Shown: positions 33,709 to 46,457, counted from the stretch's first letter. The stretch: 64,000 nt of DNA from Pseudisothecium myosuroides (GCA_951799445.1 OX637292.1:22137296-22201295), one strand, 5' to 3'. A program made the numbers and translations. Notes: a model not told the origin generated them from the letters alone.

Positions 33709-36565
33709 TTACTCTGTAGCCAATACCATGATGTTTGAGTAAGTAGCCGGCACATCCCAAGTACTGAAACAGACATATTGAGCATCTAACAAGAACCAGG
33801 GGTCCTTGTAAATGAAGAACACAGATTCGAAGTTGGGCTCCCTCCCTCGACCCATTCGAAGGAGCCTGGTGGTTTTGTCAATGGAGATCCACAGGTCGTT
33901 CACGGTGTCAAGTTGTGGCTTGTTCAATCCCACTGGGACAGTACAAAGATTGGGTCCTTGGGACTTCCGCCGTAGCACTGATTGTGTATTGCTCCATCCG
34001 CCGATCACAAACTCGTACATGGGGTTCATAGATTGGGGTTGGGGAGAAATGGCGATGTTCACATCGCTGGAACAATCCGCTGAGAATAATACGACACCTT
34101 GGCCTTGCTCTGGGAGCTCCAAGTGATTGCTCCAGTTGTAAATTCCGTGTAGTGGAAGCACCGACAGTGGCTTGTCAAAGTGTTGATGCAATTTCAGGTG
34201 CCCAGTTCTTTCACAAGGCTGATTTGCAAGGTTACTTTGCAATTCCCTATATGAAAATCATCACATTAGCCAAGCTCAAATAGTGCTTCAATACTGCGTG
34301 GTTCTTTGTTTAATTTGTTTGGCCATCCTAAGACTTTGGTTGCTCTATGGTACATTTCTCTTTGGGAGTAGAGAATGTTATCCATTTATTTTGGCCCTTT
34401 TAAAGAGGTACCAAGGTAGCAGACACTTCCCATGTCCGTGAGGAAGGGCTAAGGTTAGCTAGACTACTCCAACAGACTCTTTTTTCAGGATAGTCTTAGG
34501 ATCATTATTGTACATTCCAAATTATTATGGCCCTTTTTAACCCTGGAAGACGTCAATGACTTTTTGTATCTTTCAATGGTGAAGCATGCTTCTACTCCAT
34601 TTGGAATTTTTGAAGAATTTCTTAAAATAAGCATTTTAATGAAGTTTGAAGTTCAGGATCTATAACCATGTTTTTAAATATGGAGTACACATAAAAAAAT
34701 TTATACCACAATGTTCTACACTATTATGTTCTTTTATACTGAAAATTTTAGATTTTTTGAATATGATTTGTATTTGATATGAATTTTCTTCAATTTTTTG
34801 TCAAAAAATTCATGGTAATTAAAAATTAAAAAAAAAAAAATTAAAATTTTTAGGACAAATATTAGACATGTGATTTTGTCTCCAAAATATTAAAAAAAAT
34901 AAAAATTCTCATGTATAGCGAAGAAATGGAAGATACATAATAAATAACTTTCAAGTTTGATTACACGACCATAGGCTTTGTCCTTTAGAGGTTAATTCTA
35001 ATTGTAAATTGGATTGGTATTTTAAGTCAGCCTCTAATATTTTTGGAATGACTTCAAGGCATAATTGGAAGCACTCTAGTCACTAGAGTAGACTTCTTCC
35101 TATATTGAGCTTTCGGTCCCACCCTAACAATTCTAAGTAGCAAAATAGGTCAACTATTTTTTAGCACCACTGGATGTGTAAAAAAACTTCTAACCCATTT
35201 TTGCAATGGAGAGACTAAAACCACATATATAGAGTGAACAACTCAATGTAACTAGTATGCTTGCAATTAAGCCACGTTGTAATTCCAAAAAATAACAAGC
35301 TAAATAAAAAATCAAAGGCAATGTAGGACAATATTTCATAGCTTAAAGGATAGCTCTAATATATTGTGAATTTTTTAGTATATATGTAAATTCTCTAAAA
35401 TTGATGGCTTCTACCAAATTGAGCCCTCTAGGGGGTCTATAAATAATAAATTGAATAAAAAAGAAGAAAAGAAACCAAAAAAATCTTTAACTTTTAAAGG
35501 ACAAGCTTATACCCTATGGATTTAAGCTTCACAATCCTTCTTTCTATTTGCTGCATTTTACAACTAAATATGAATGTTATTTTTTATATTTATTTTTCAA
35601 AGATGAAATCCCATATCTTCTAAAAGTGCTAAAAATTTCAGACTTTTTTGTGAGAATTTAAAATTACCATGAATTCTTAAGGAAAAAGTGAAGAAAATTG
35701 ATATCAAATGTCAAATATGCTCAAAAATCTGAAATTGTCAACATAGATATATTTTGTAGTGTAGAACATCATGGTATAAAACAAAGTTATTGTATCATTC
35801 TAAAATTAGAAAATCAACAAACCACAAGTATAGGCCCAAAGTTCAAATTGCAAAAAAAAATAGAATTTGAAATTTTTTTTCAAATTTTCCAATTGGAGTA
35901 GAAACTAAACTTGATAAACTTCATTTCATTAATTAGTCTCAAATTCAAAAAATATCATTTTTATTACAAAAATTCAAATCAAGAGTAAACAACAAGAAAT
36001 GGCCAAAATACACTACAAGGGTAATCTATGGATAAAGCATCTTCTTCTTCGAAGACTCAATAATAATTACCATAACAAGGAAACTTGCAATATTGTTCTC
36101 TAAAAATGTACTCAAGCAACTTCAAAAAAAATTGGATGAAAACGCGTTTTTTTTTTATCTTACAATCTTAGGTGAAGTCCTCCAAAGGACACAAAAACAT
36201 CCGCAGCCTCCCTTAGGGGTTAAATAATTATAATGACTTGTAAGAAAAATGGAAGGCTTCTGTTAGCAATTTAGCATCAGAAAAAGAAAAAAGAAATTTG
36301 CAAAAACGGAATACAAATATGAAGGAGAATCGGCTCACCCGACTGTCTGCGAGCCAGAGATGCTCTGGCCCTTGGTTCTGCCTTCGACATCGTGACTCGA
36401 CGACCTCTTAGCCCGAAGAGGCAGAAGTGAAGAAAGTTCTTCGACTTCGTCACTCCAAACTGGGAGCCGTGCACACGCAAAGATTCTACTCCCGAAGAGA
36501 AATGCACCGCAGAGCAACCAGAGACGGCACACTTCGGAGCTCAACCTTGACAGAAACGGCCTCAT
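33709..36565 (-). CDS. Predicted secreted single-domain FAMeT protein, 254 aa, two exons
   Basis: Exon 1 36565-36339 and exon 2 34246-33709 join GG|G in phase across a 2.1-kb intron. Exon 1 begins MRPFLSRL and has a hydrophobic core (LWLLCGAFLFG) followed by ACA, a good signal peptide or anchor, then a charged stretch (SDEVEELSSLLPLRAKR). Exon 2 has one FAMeT-like domain: YNWSNHLELPEQGQGVVLFS, VNIAISP, MYEFVIGGWSN, LWISID, WFLLDAQYVCF, the same order as the repeats in the neighbouring TIR fusion. It lies tail to tail with that gene, 429 bp from its stop, and its second exon is duplicated with it. The intron carries TTAA elements. Exon 1 linkage is inferred from phase, splice signals and distance; an unrelated first exon is possible. 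Confidence 0.68.
34541..34991. mobile_element. Possible TTAA-flanked element in the intron
   Basis: TTAA at 34537-34540 and 34992-34995. The left end ccctggaagacgtc and right end gtcctttagagg are weakly inverted. The left part is also present in copy B (from about 54272), so this one would predate the duplication. Confidence 0.35.
35491..36219. mobile_element. TTAA-flanked MITE, family 3
   Basis: 729 bp flanked by TTAA at 35487-35490 and 36220-36223. Ends cttttaaaggacaagc and gcagcctcccttagggg are imperfect inverted repeats. The interior is related to 24820-25812, 37202-37936 and 42340-43495. It sits in the intron of the secreted FAMeT gene. Confidence 0.55.
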
Positions 36566-37201
36566 CGTAGCTGAAAATTCCACAATCTGCACTGTTTCAA
36601 CAAGCTGAATTGCAGAACTAATTAGCACCGAGTCGACGGGAATCTACGCATCCCACCCGAAGACAAGCAGTCCACAAAATGACGCAAACTTGCAAGAGTT
36701 GAAACAGATGAATGACTTAAGCCCCTTCAAGTAGCAAGCTGAATGCCGGCCGGCCAGGCAGCATAACCAACAGTGTCTACATTTACCTCCATCTTCGTTT
36801 CCGTACCTGAACTCCTGAAGGGCAATTGGAGGCTGACAGCTTCATCTCAGAATAAAAAAATTTCAAACAATGCTTCCTTTATCAACAGCTGACTGTTTCA
36901 GACGGACCCAGAGGTTCGTGCCATGATGGTGGAATCGCAGCACTGTTTTCTTATGCACGATTTTTCTCCAGGTGGCTTCAACCAAAAGATGTTGGTTATG
37001 TTTTGTGAAGGAAAAACAAAATTTCAGTTAAAATGGCCAGATTATAGTATGTCCGCAGTTGGCGTTTAGTAATAGCGATAATAAAAACATAATACCTTTG
37101 ACAAAGACGGAAAGGTGCAGGTTTTAGTAAAAACATTTGTTTTCAGTTGCTTTGGCATTGGCTTGGCAAAATTGGGTCATTTGAAGTTATCGGTCGTTTA
37201 G
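36566..37201. promoter_or_regulatory. Upstream region of the secreted FAMeT gene
   Basis: 36566-36900 is clearly richer in GC than its surroundings and probably holds the 5'UTR and promoter of the minus-strand gene. No specific promoter element is called. No second copy of this part was found near 54 kb. Confidence 0.4.
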
Positions 37202-37936
37202 CCCTTAAAGGACGGACCCATGACCACTGATTTCAAGCCTCATGCCTATCACTCAGTTTTCTACCATTCTGCAACTAGATATGAATGAAAACTTTTATAT
37301 TTATTTTTCAGAGATGGAACTACATGTCTTCTATACTTCATTAAGTTTTTTAGATTATTTTGTGAAAAATTATTTTTTTGAGAATTTTTGAAGAAAAAGT
37401 GAAGAAAAATCATATCAAATAGAAAAATAGTTCAAAAAATCAAAAAAATTCACCATGTGTGTATATTACGGTGACAAACATCATGGTGTAAAACCAATTT
37501 CCGCATCATTCTATAATTAGAAAATAATGGACATTGAAAATGCATCCAAAGTTCAAATTGCAATAAAATATTCAATATTAGGAATTTTTTCAAAATTCAA
37601 ATTGGAGTAGAAACTAGCATAGATGAACTTCATTTTGTTAGTTGGGCTCAAATTCAAAAATTATCATTTTTGTGCAGAAATTTCAGATTTAGAGCAAGGA
37701 GCAACAACTTTCCAAAATACACTAAAATAGCATATTTTGTGATCCGTTTTTTTTACTAACTTCTCATTTACTTGAAGACAAACATTAGCAAAACTACAAA
37801 CCCAATTGAAGACTTTTCTTAACCCACCATGAAAGGTCAACAACTAAAAAGTGGATGAAAAAATGCTTTCAAAGTTTGTGTAGACCACAATAATGTCATC
37901 CAGAAGCCACAATATGGTTCTGGCGGCGTTACCGGG
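37202..37936. mobile_element. Family-3 element with TTAG flanks
   Basis: 735 bp. TTAG lies on both sides (37198-37201 and 37937-37940). The left end is cccttaaaggac; the right end (accggg) matches poorly. The interior (gcaactagatatgaatg, tttttcagagatggaactacatgtcttctata) matches the other family-3 copies. Confidence 0.45.
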
Positions 37937-38224
37937 TTAGATTTAGGGCATGACATTCACTAGTCTTACAAAGGCTACTTTTCCTCTCCATAGTCTTCAT
38001 CCAAAAAATTCATCCACACATTTTGGAGATTAAAGTAAACGTCAATACCAATGGCATTTGAACATTTACCACAAATAAATGAATTCGATGGCAACTGTGG
38101 GCATGAAGAGTGGCGACGTCTTTTTTGTACTCAATTCCATTGTCCATCATAAACCTTCAAAGGGTATGGGATAATTTGAAAATGAGAGCTTAATTGCTCA
38201 TTGCCAAAAAGCAGGAATTGTGTT

Positions 38225-38599
38225 GGAAGTGAAATTTTAGACCTCATTTAGGCTTAATATAATTATTTTTTTCGAAAAACTTTGAACTAAGAAAAGTTAG
38301 TAAATGAAGTTAACTTTCCTCTCCAAAAATCTGCTTGTAATTTTGAGCCTCCAATCAAAAGTTATGAACAAATTTCAGAGAGGGGTTGGAAGGAACATTT
38401 TCTTTAACATTTTCAAACATCCCTCTCTAAAATTTGTTCATAACTTTTGATTGGAGGCTCAAAATTACAAGCATGTTTTTAAAGATGAAAGTTAGCTTCA
38501 TTTACCAACTTTTTTGTTAGTTCAAAGTTTTTTGAAAAAAATTATTCTACTATGTAAGTTTGAATGTAGGTCCTAAATGAGGTTTGAAATTCTACTTCC
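38225..38599. mobile_element. Foldback element, second copy
   Basis: An imperfect palindrome along its full length: ggaagtgaaattttagacct pairs with the right end (gaggtttgaaattctacttcc), with the centre at gagaggggttggaaggaac. Same family as 8894-9240. Confidence 0.65.
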
Positions 38600-41312
38600 T
38601 ACACAATTCCTAGTACTTTTGATTTAACTATGAGCGATTGAACTCCTACTAATTCTAATATTACTTATCCCACATAGGTTGTTCTACCTCCTCCTACCAC
38701 CCCATGTATATATAATGAGCTTCTCTCCTCAATTCAAAATATAAATTGAGAGTGGCCTTTGAATTTTGGTTGTGATACCTTACAACTGAAAATCATTGTT
38801 CTTTTTTAATTGTCCATTTGTAGTCCCATTAACTAATTGCGCTCTTAACAATCTAAAATCTATATTTCCTATTGATTGAGGTGCTACACATTGTTAGGCA
38901 AAATTCATATAACTGTGTGAATAATGCTTTCATTTAATGACTTGACCATCGTTCTTTTCTCTTGCCAGTTCGCCATCCAACTAGGATCAGCATTTGCTAA
39001 AGAGAGTAAGTGTGAACACACACACTATTCTCTTTCTAATAACATCTCAAAGACTCAGCCTTAACGCCACGTGCGGACATACCATTACTACTGTTCTTCA
39101 AGACCAATAGTCAATTTTTATCTAGGTATGACTTAGTTTTGATATAGATATCACCAAGTATCACCCGAATATCACATGAGTATTGAAGAAATAGTTGGTT
39201 ACTTCTCTAAAATGATAAGAAAATCATTGAATCACAGTGTTTGAAAGAACCAAAATTCAAGAAGGGTTCACAGATTAAAAAATTGAAATATAGGAGGTTT
39301 TCGTAGGCCATAGAAATTGCGGAGTACATTGAGAGATTATATTCCAATACTAAGATAAACCAACCTATGATAGGCATAATGGTTGGTTTGCCATATTGAC
39401 ATTGTTGAAAAATTTTAATTTTTTTCCATATAAAGACAAATGTTAGAAATGGGGAGAGCAATTGAAATTTAACTTTTTTGACAAAGTATAAATTTGTTAT
39501 GAATTTTTGAAGTGTATTGCTCATTTGGTCCAAAAGAGTCTCTAGACTACCTCAAAACCAACAAAAAAAAGTGTAATATGGCTACAACATGAGGCCAGGG
39601 TGAATTGACCCCCTCCTAATTAATTTTGGACCTCTGATTGCAAAGATGAATTCAAAATTTGCCAATTTTTATCATGTATGGCAAACAAAAAATTTCAGCG
39701 TTTTCCCTCATGGATGAACGAGGAATTGAGGATGTTTGAAAATGTCATAGAAAATGTCCCTTCCAAACCATGACTAAGTCAGATTGGAGGCTTAAAATCT
39801 CAAATGGATTTTTGGAGATGAAAGTTAACTTGAATTCTCAACTTTTTTTTGTTCAAAATTTTTGCAAAAATTTATTCTACTATGCCTAAATGAGGTCTAA
39901 AATTCTACTTCAAATACAAATTGTGCTTTAATTTGACGTAACTATGAATGGTTGAGCTCCTATTAATTCTAATTTACATATCCCACATTGTTTGATTTAC
40001 CTCATACCACCCCTATGTATTTTATAAAGAGTGGTCTTCACAATTTAAAATACAAATTATGAATGGATTTTGAAATGAAGTGAAAAACTTCAGATGCTGA
40101 AATCATTAATCTTAGAGAATTGGATGCTATTTTGTTGAAAGTTTTATCTTAAAGTTCTTATTTTGCTATAATTGATCCAATTTGCAATTGCAACCTAGGC
40201 ACCAGTTGAATGCAATTCATTGTTTTGATAGTTTTTGACGTGTGTATCTCTAGCTTTGTTTAGATGTACAACATTCCACATCATTCCATTTGAGGAAGGG
40301 TAGTACCATTGACTGCTACTGAATGAGTTAGAAAAAACTTCACGTAAATATTTGCTCACACAATTGAGGAGCATTCATGACACATCTTGAACAAAATGAA
40401 ATTGAACAAAATGAAATTACCATAAGGTGGGCACCCCTCCAAATGCCACTTTTACTATTGTACCTAATTACTATTATTACACTAATCAAATTTTCATGTA
40501 TTCTTGTTGGTGAAGTGAAAGGAGGTTCCAATGCACAAAAAATACGACATTTGGATGTACTATATGCAAAAGTTATGAAGGATCAAAAGTTTTTTTAGGT
40601 AGAGGTTCTAGAATCGTTTCTTCTACATAGATACATATTGATTTTTGGAAATTTACACAAAATGACGATGGCAATTTTTACAATTAACACAATTTGTGAA
40701 TTTAATAATGATGTACACACATGCTTCTATTAATATAAGCTAGCCTCTATTTTTCTTCCTACCACTAGAATTTTGACTTCTTCAAGGCCTCACTCTTCTT
40801 GTATTTTTCTCCTTTGAGATTTTTGTCTTACTTCTTCACAAATGGTCACACATCAAGAAACTTTATGGCATGTCAATTTGGTACATTGAAATTCTATCAA
40901 GATGCTATTTGATGCCAACCTTTGTGCCAACTCAATATAAAAGTGATTAGAAAAATGACATTGCAATGGACTTTACTGTCAAAATGGCATCAAATTAAAT
41001 TGGTCCAACTTTTCTAATGCATATATAGAATGATGCTCTCTTGGATCTTAAACCTCAAGGTTGAAAAAGAAGAGGCCAACACTTGTATTTGATCATCTCC
41101 ATGTCTAGTAAGATTGAACAAAAGCTTGCATTACAAAAAGTTTCAGACTTGCAAGGGGTTGTGAGTTTGCATGCAGCTCGTGCAATTATAGCCAAAAAAT
41201 ATTTTTTTAAATAAAATAAATTTTAAGGAATTGACGTGCCACAACTTGCGCCACATCAAATTGGCAATTTCAAAATATATATATTTATTTTGAAAAGATA
41301 ATAATTAATTAA
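38600..41312. other. AT-rich repeat-derived intergenic DNA
   Basis: No gene. 39705-39910 is a half copy of the foldback element, followed by flanking sequence (gagctcctattaattctaa) similar to that after 38599 (gaactcctactaattctaa), so the flank was copied with it. 40330-40420 resembles 22320-22400. Confidence 0.45.
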
Positions 41313-42178
41313 TCCCTGAATGCCCCAAATCCCCTCAAGGGACACTTGAGATTTTGGACAGGTTCGCGTAACCTCAAATTTTGACCTAATTTTTTGAAAC
41401 TTTTCTTTGAAGATAGGGAATCACATTAGCTTTCTAAAAATATAATTTTTTTTCAATCAGTGCCTAGGAGCAAAAGTTATGCCATTCAAAGTCTTAAAAG
41501 CAATTTGCCGGGCAGAACAAAAAAAATGAGTTTTTTTAATTTTTAATTTTTTCTGAAAGATTATGTTTTTGTCTACATTTGAAGCTTTCATTCATTCTAT
41601 TTGGACTAATAATGAGAAAGTTATGGACAATCTCGTTTTTTGGACAATCAATGCATCTTCTTCAATAAACAACTTATAGAATTGACTTTTGAATGCAATT
41701 TTCAAATTTTTTCAATTTTTTTTGATAGGGTGAAGTTTGTTTGCAAAAAGAATCTCACCATTGGAATTATGATGTTTTAATTCCATCTTGAAGCTATTAA
41801 TAGTTTTGTGTTTTGTTCAACCTTAGACCTACTTCTACTTAACAATTTTTTTATATGTGAAAATCAAGTTTTGATATTTTGAATTTTTTTTCCACAACTT
41901 TCAACTCAAATGTTCAATATAAAAAAATTTAAATTTATACACTATAGTGCAAAAAATTTCCACAAATGGCGGTCAAAGTCATCTGAAATTGCAAACCAAA
42001 GTTCAAAAAAACTTCTTTTTTCATGTAATTCTTACCGCATGATTTGATACAAGTGAAGTACAAGATCCTATGATTAGATTCTAAAAAAAATGTTTTTTTT
42101 TGTTTTTTTGAGTGATTGCAGCAGAAATGGTAGTTTTCAGTGGTTTTGGAGCCAGAAAATGCCTTGGGCATTTAGATG
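41313..42178. mobile_element. TTAA-flanked MITE, family 1
   Basis: 866 bp flanked by TTAA at 41309-41312 and 42179-42182. Left end tccctgaatgcccca and right end cttgggcatttagatg are imperfect inverted repeats. The interior (aaaagttatgccattcaaag, gatcctatgattagattct) is related to 43651-44581 and 53557-54136. Confidence 0.55.
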
Positions 42179-42339
42179 TTAAGTAATTTTTAATTTCCCC
42201 TGTATTAAGACCTACGACCAAAAGTCAAACGGCCCTTTGCAAGGTTCAGGTTTTTCCTAATTCACATCAGGTGTATGCAAAAATGACACGTGCAATGAAT
42301 AAGATTCCTCCCTTCAACAATTCCATGCTTCATCAAATG

Positions 42340-43495
42340 TTATAGAATTTGAAGCCCCTTGTGTGCTAGGGACGGGTTTGCATTCATTTATTATTTGGTA
42401 ATTGAAAGTCCATTCTATTAGGGGTTAATCCTAGAAGGATGTTGAGGCCAACAAGTGGTCTATGGATGGCTTTCAAGATTATTATAAAAATGAAGAATGC
42501 AAGCTTTGATTCATAAACGAGGTCATTTTTGGCAAAGTATCTTGATGATACGTCTCGTCCTTTTAGGATTAACCTTGAAAAGACCAGCCTATGACCACTT
42601 TTTCAAACTTTAAAATCCTTCTCTTTGATGTTCCCATTTTGCAACTATGTATGATTGAATATTTTTATTTTTCAGAGTTGTAATCACATGTCTTTTATAA
42701 GTCATAAAAATCTCAAATTTTTTTGTGAAATTTGATATTACCATTGAAATTTTGAATAAAAAGCACTACAAGAGAAAGGCGTGTTTTAAGTAGTGTCCTA
42801 GACATCACGTCTTTTAAGTAACATCTTTTAAGTAAGTTTTTAAGTAAAATTTTACTAAAAAGATTGTCTTTTTAGTAAAATTTTACTTAAAAACTTACTT
42901 AAAAGACGTTACTTAAAAGATGTGATGTCTAGGACACTACTTAAAACACACCATTCTCTTGTAGTGAAGTGAAGAAAATTGATGTTAAATATACGTAAAA
43001 TGTGCTTAAAAAATTTGAAATTTTTTATGTAGATGTATACTATAGTAAAAAACATTGTAGTAAAAATGAGATTATCATGTCATCCTAAAATTAGAAAATA
43101 CGCACTCCATAGTTATTTGCCCAAAGATCAAATTGCAATAAAATATTGAAATTTAGCAACTTTCCAAAATTTCAAATTAGAGTAGAAACTAGGCTTGATA
43201 AGCTTCATTTTTTTAGATCATTTCAATTCAAAAAAAATATTGTTTTTATGGATCAAGAGAAGGGAATAAAAGTTGCCAAAATACATTAATTGACACGGTG
43301 ATCCGTGGATTTGCTATTTTCTCATACAAGAAAGTCAAAAACAACTCAAGGAGGGAAAAATCCAACAACATTCATTGAAATAAGTTTGAGCAACTCCTCA
43401 AAGAAATTTGAATGACAAAATGTTTTTTTCCCATCCTGCAAGCCTTGCTAAAATCATCCAAAAGACACACAAATCATTTGAGGCGTTTCAAGATT
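42340..43495. repeat. Dispersed repeat, family 3, with nested CACTA-like element
   Basis: Paralogue of 24820-25812 over about 950 bp, interrupted by the foldback element at 42764-42966. It ends at a gcgtttcaagattaaccc-type border. Confidence 0.5.
42764..42966. mobile_element. CACTA-like foldback MITE, 203 bp, AAG target duplication
   Basis: Starts cactacaagagaaaggcgtg and ends ttctcttgtagtg; the two halves are near-perfect reverse complements meeting at about 42865. The flanking triplet AAG is duplicated (42761-42763 and 42967-42969). The paralogous repeat at about 25250-25270 reads straight through this point, giving the empty site. CACTA termini plus a 3-bp duplication fit the CACTA superfamily. 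Confidence 0.8.
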
Positions 43496-43650
43496 AACCC
43501 ATAAACAACGCCGCAGACGTTTTGTATCCAATACAAAGAATCCTTCTAGTAGGATAGAATTGCAACTATTCATCTTCGGAATTGTGTTGTGACAAGAGCT
43601 TGTCTTCTACAATAGTTTGACTTCCAATGAATGCTTTTGCATTTTTTTAA

Positions 43651-44581
43651 CCCCTAAAGGACCGGCATGCGTTTTTTGGCCGTATAGAAATTTTGGGCAG
43701 GTTTGTGTGACTAGAGATTTCCATATTTGAAGCTGAAATTTTAATAGAAGGTGGGCGCGAGGAATATCTTTCATCTGCACTAAATTTTAGGACATTTGGA
43801 AATAGAAGTCAAAAGTTATGGCCAAATATGTTACTTTTTTTGTAACTGGGCAGTCCGGGCAGCAAGAAAAATTTGTCAAAAATTTGATTTTTTTTTAAAT
43901 ATTTTTTTTCTTGTAGATTATATTTTTGTCTATCTAGGAAGCTTTGATTCATTTCATTTGGATTTGTTATGAGATAGTTATGGACATTCTTGTTTTTCGG
44001 GTAGTTAGAGCATCTTCTTGAAAAAAATAACTTGTAGGATTCATTTCTAAATGCTATTTTTGCAATTTAAAAAAAAATAAAATTCTCATGGTTTAGTTTA
44101 CTTGCTAGAACAATCTCATCATTGGGATTAGTGTATTTTAATTCCATCTAAAATATATTATTGTTTTAGATTTTCCTTCTATCTTGTACCTACTTCTACT
44201 TAATAAATTTTTTAGGAATGATAATTAAGTTTTTTTGAATATATTTTTTTTCCCTAGACTCTCAACTCAATTCTCCACTATAAAGATTTGAAGCACAAAA
44301 CTCTGTAGTGCAAAAATTTTAAGTGCAAAATGTTTAAAGTCAAAAAATCTAGTCCCGCAATGTGCTGAAATACTTGTTTTTTCCACTTTAAACGCAGATA
44401 TCTTGCAATCTGAGCGGTCAAAAATTCTGAAATTTTTTTCACACATTCTCATACAAGTTAGGTGTAAGATCCTGCGGTTAGATGTGAAAAAAAAACATTT
44501 TTCATTTTTTTTTACTCCTTGCTATAGAAATGGCAGTTTTGATGGTTTTTTGGCAGAAAAAAGGCCTTGGGCCTTTAGAGG
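43651..44581. mobile_element. TTAA-flanked piggyBac-like MITE with a known empty site, family 1
   Basis: 931 bp, TTAA at 43647-43650 and 44582-44585. Ends cccctaaaggaccgg and ttgggcctttagagg. The flanks on both sides align with 84-270, where a single TTAA (193-196) joins them. No coding capacity; interior sequence is shared with 41313-42178 and, partly, 53557-54136. Confidence 0.75.
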
Positions 44582-44585
44582 TTAA

Positions 44586-45184
44586 GCCAATGATTCCCAC
44601 AGGATCCAAATGGATGATTTCTACAGTCTCTAGTCCGTCCTTTAAAGGTTACATTACCCCCGTTCTACTTTGAATTAGTAGAATGATCCAAAGTATAAGG
44701 AGCTCAATTTTTACAAAAGTGCGAAACAAAAAAGCCTTCAACAATGTTATAGTGGGACGGTTGCTCCATTGAAGAGAATACTTGAGTAAGCTTTTCAAAG
44801 GTGACTGCTTTCCAACATGTAAAGTATCTAAATATAAGGTAACTACACCCAATTTTGACCCCTTTCTAAAACCGACCTCTACAGATCCTTGCCTAAAATG
44901 TACTCCTACTCATCATGAGAGTCTAGGGTCAATTTTAGAAACATCTATTTTTAGCACTTTGAATATTCATAGTTTATTCATACGGTGTCCAAAAAATGCA
45001 TTCTCAGAGAATCTAGAATCCCCTTTGGACTACCAACAAGACCCCACAAAAAAAAATTCAATATAATAATGAGAACCATGCTGAAATCAACTGAATTGCT
45101 TAAACGGTCAATTTTAGGTGTAGTACCTTTACACTTTAGAGGCTACATACTACACAATGAGTACATATTAGTTATGAAATTGTA
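44586..45184. other. Intergenic DNA paralogous to 25813-26230 in part
   Basis: 44647-44820 matches 25813-25908 plus 26173-26215 (gaattagtagaatg, gagtaagcttttcaaaggtgact). No gene is seen. Confidence 0.5.
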
Positions 45185-45623
45185 TAAGGTAGAAGCATCA
45201 GTAGTCAACCACGCCCATTTTTCAACATGCAGGGGTGGAGTATTTCCAACCAAGGTTGAAACAAATTTCCAAGGGAAGCTGGGAATGTGTGTTTTTGGTC
45301 CTTTTCAAGGTTGGGACTAACAAAATTATGACACTTGTCCCAAAGTAGTGAGCAAGAAAGTAAAAAGTGAGAAGTAAGAAGTAAGAAAGCAGTTCTTGAA
45401 TGATCGGAATTGCCAAAAGACTCTAGACAGTGGCTACTAGTGAAGTGCGCTTTTTGGTTCCCAAAATTCATTGTAAATTCAATTTTGAGAATAAAATTCT
45501 AATTTTTTTTTGTAATTTCCATATTTCCTATCTTCCTACATGGGAAAAATTCCCACCACCTCTTACTGCGCACAATCTGCTCCAAAATTGCTTAAATGGT
45601 CAACTACTGGTGCTTTTACCTTA
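45185..45623. mobile_element. Inverted-repeat MITE (TAAGGTAGAAC family), inverted copy
   Basis: Left end taaggtagaagcatcagtag and right end ctactggtgcttttacctta are inverted repeats. The interior is the reverse complement of 10722-11139 and 12202-12520 (for example catatttcctatcttc, ctccaaaattgcttaa). Confidence 0.65.
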
Positions 45624-46048
45624 CCACTGCATATTGACAGAACTCGTGTTGGTTACAATCATCATCTACTGTACTTATAAACTTTCGCATATGAGTATCC
45701 CAAATAACTTAATGCGTATTTTATTTTTTGCAATGAAATTAAAAAAATACATAAAAAGCAAATAACTTCATGCATTCTTCAGTGCATTGTGGTAGAATCC
45801 CCTTTTTATCCTCTTTTATATTCCCCAACAAGAATATATGGTAGTCTGAGTGTCCGACCATACAAATAAGAAATGGATCTTCCGTGTCACAATTGAGTGC
45901 GATTACCAATTTATCCTTCCACTGCCGCATGGGCCAGGCACGCTGTTGGTGCTTCTGTGAGTTCTGTCCTCCAAGTGAAGACCTTGAAAGACTAGCTACA
46001 GTAGCATTGTCCCAAAGCTCCTTCTAGAACAAGTTGAACAATGACTTA

Positions 46049-46361
46049 AGGTAGGAGGTCCATAAAGCGACTGTCGAAGCGCTGAAACTGAATTTTGGGG
46101 AGGTAAAACATCTTGAAATGTTTTTCAGTAAATTTTTCTTGAAAGACAAGTGGAATTGACATCTAACCCAAGTCGTTTCATACTTTTTGGACCTTTGTGG
46201 AATTAGTCACAAATTTTTGAAGTTGGAAAAAAGTGGTCATTTGTGGTCATCAAAAGCGACCACCTCCTGAAACGTGCATAGTTGGTACATTGAAGAAAGC
46301 AAAATGTACCTCTGAGTCTTACTCGCTTTTAATGCCCAATCGGAGTTTGAGCCTCCTACCT
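46049..46361. mobile_element. Inverted-repeat fragment related to the 51081 element
   Basis: Ends aggtaggagg and cctcctacct are perfect 10-bp inverted repeats. The interior (ggtccataaa, gacaagtggaattgacatctaa, ggtacattgaagaaagcaaa) is shared with 51254-51545 inside the TTAA element and with 20200-20450 reversed. Confidence 0.5.
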
Positions 46362-46457
46362 CATAGTATAGGAGGGGGCTCAAATTCAAACCCTCTTCTT
46401 CAAACCATCCCATAGGTGGCTTTAGAAGCAACAATGAGCGGATGTGAGTTGGAATGT

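Larger units (their letters stand above)
26640..34690. repeat. Segmental duplication, copy A
   Basis: This block (TIR-FAMeT gene, downstream spacer and the last exon of the convergent secreted FAMeT gene) is paralogous to 47400-54440. Similarity runs from the promoter through exon 1, exon 2, the spacer and exon 2 of the minus-strand gene, fading after about 34690/54440. Copy A differs by an extra ~1.4 kb in the intron and extra FAMeT repeats; copy B differs by two TTAA insertions. Patchy similarity further left (25813-26200 versus 44645-44800) suggests that the original duplicated block was larger. Confidence 0.8.
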
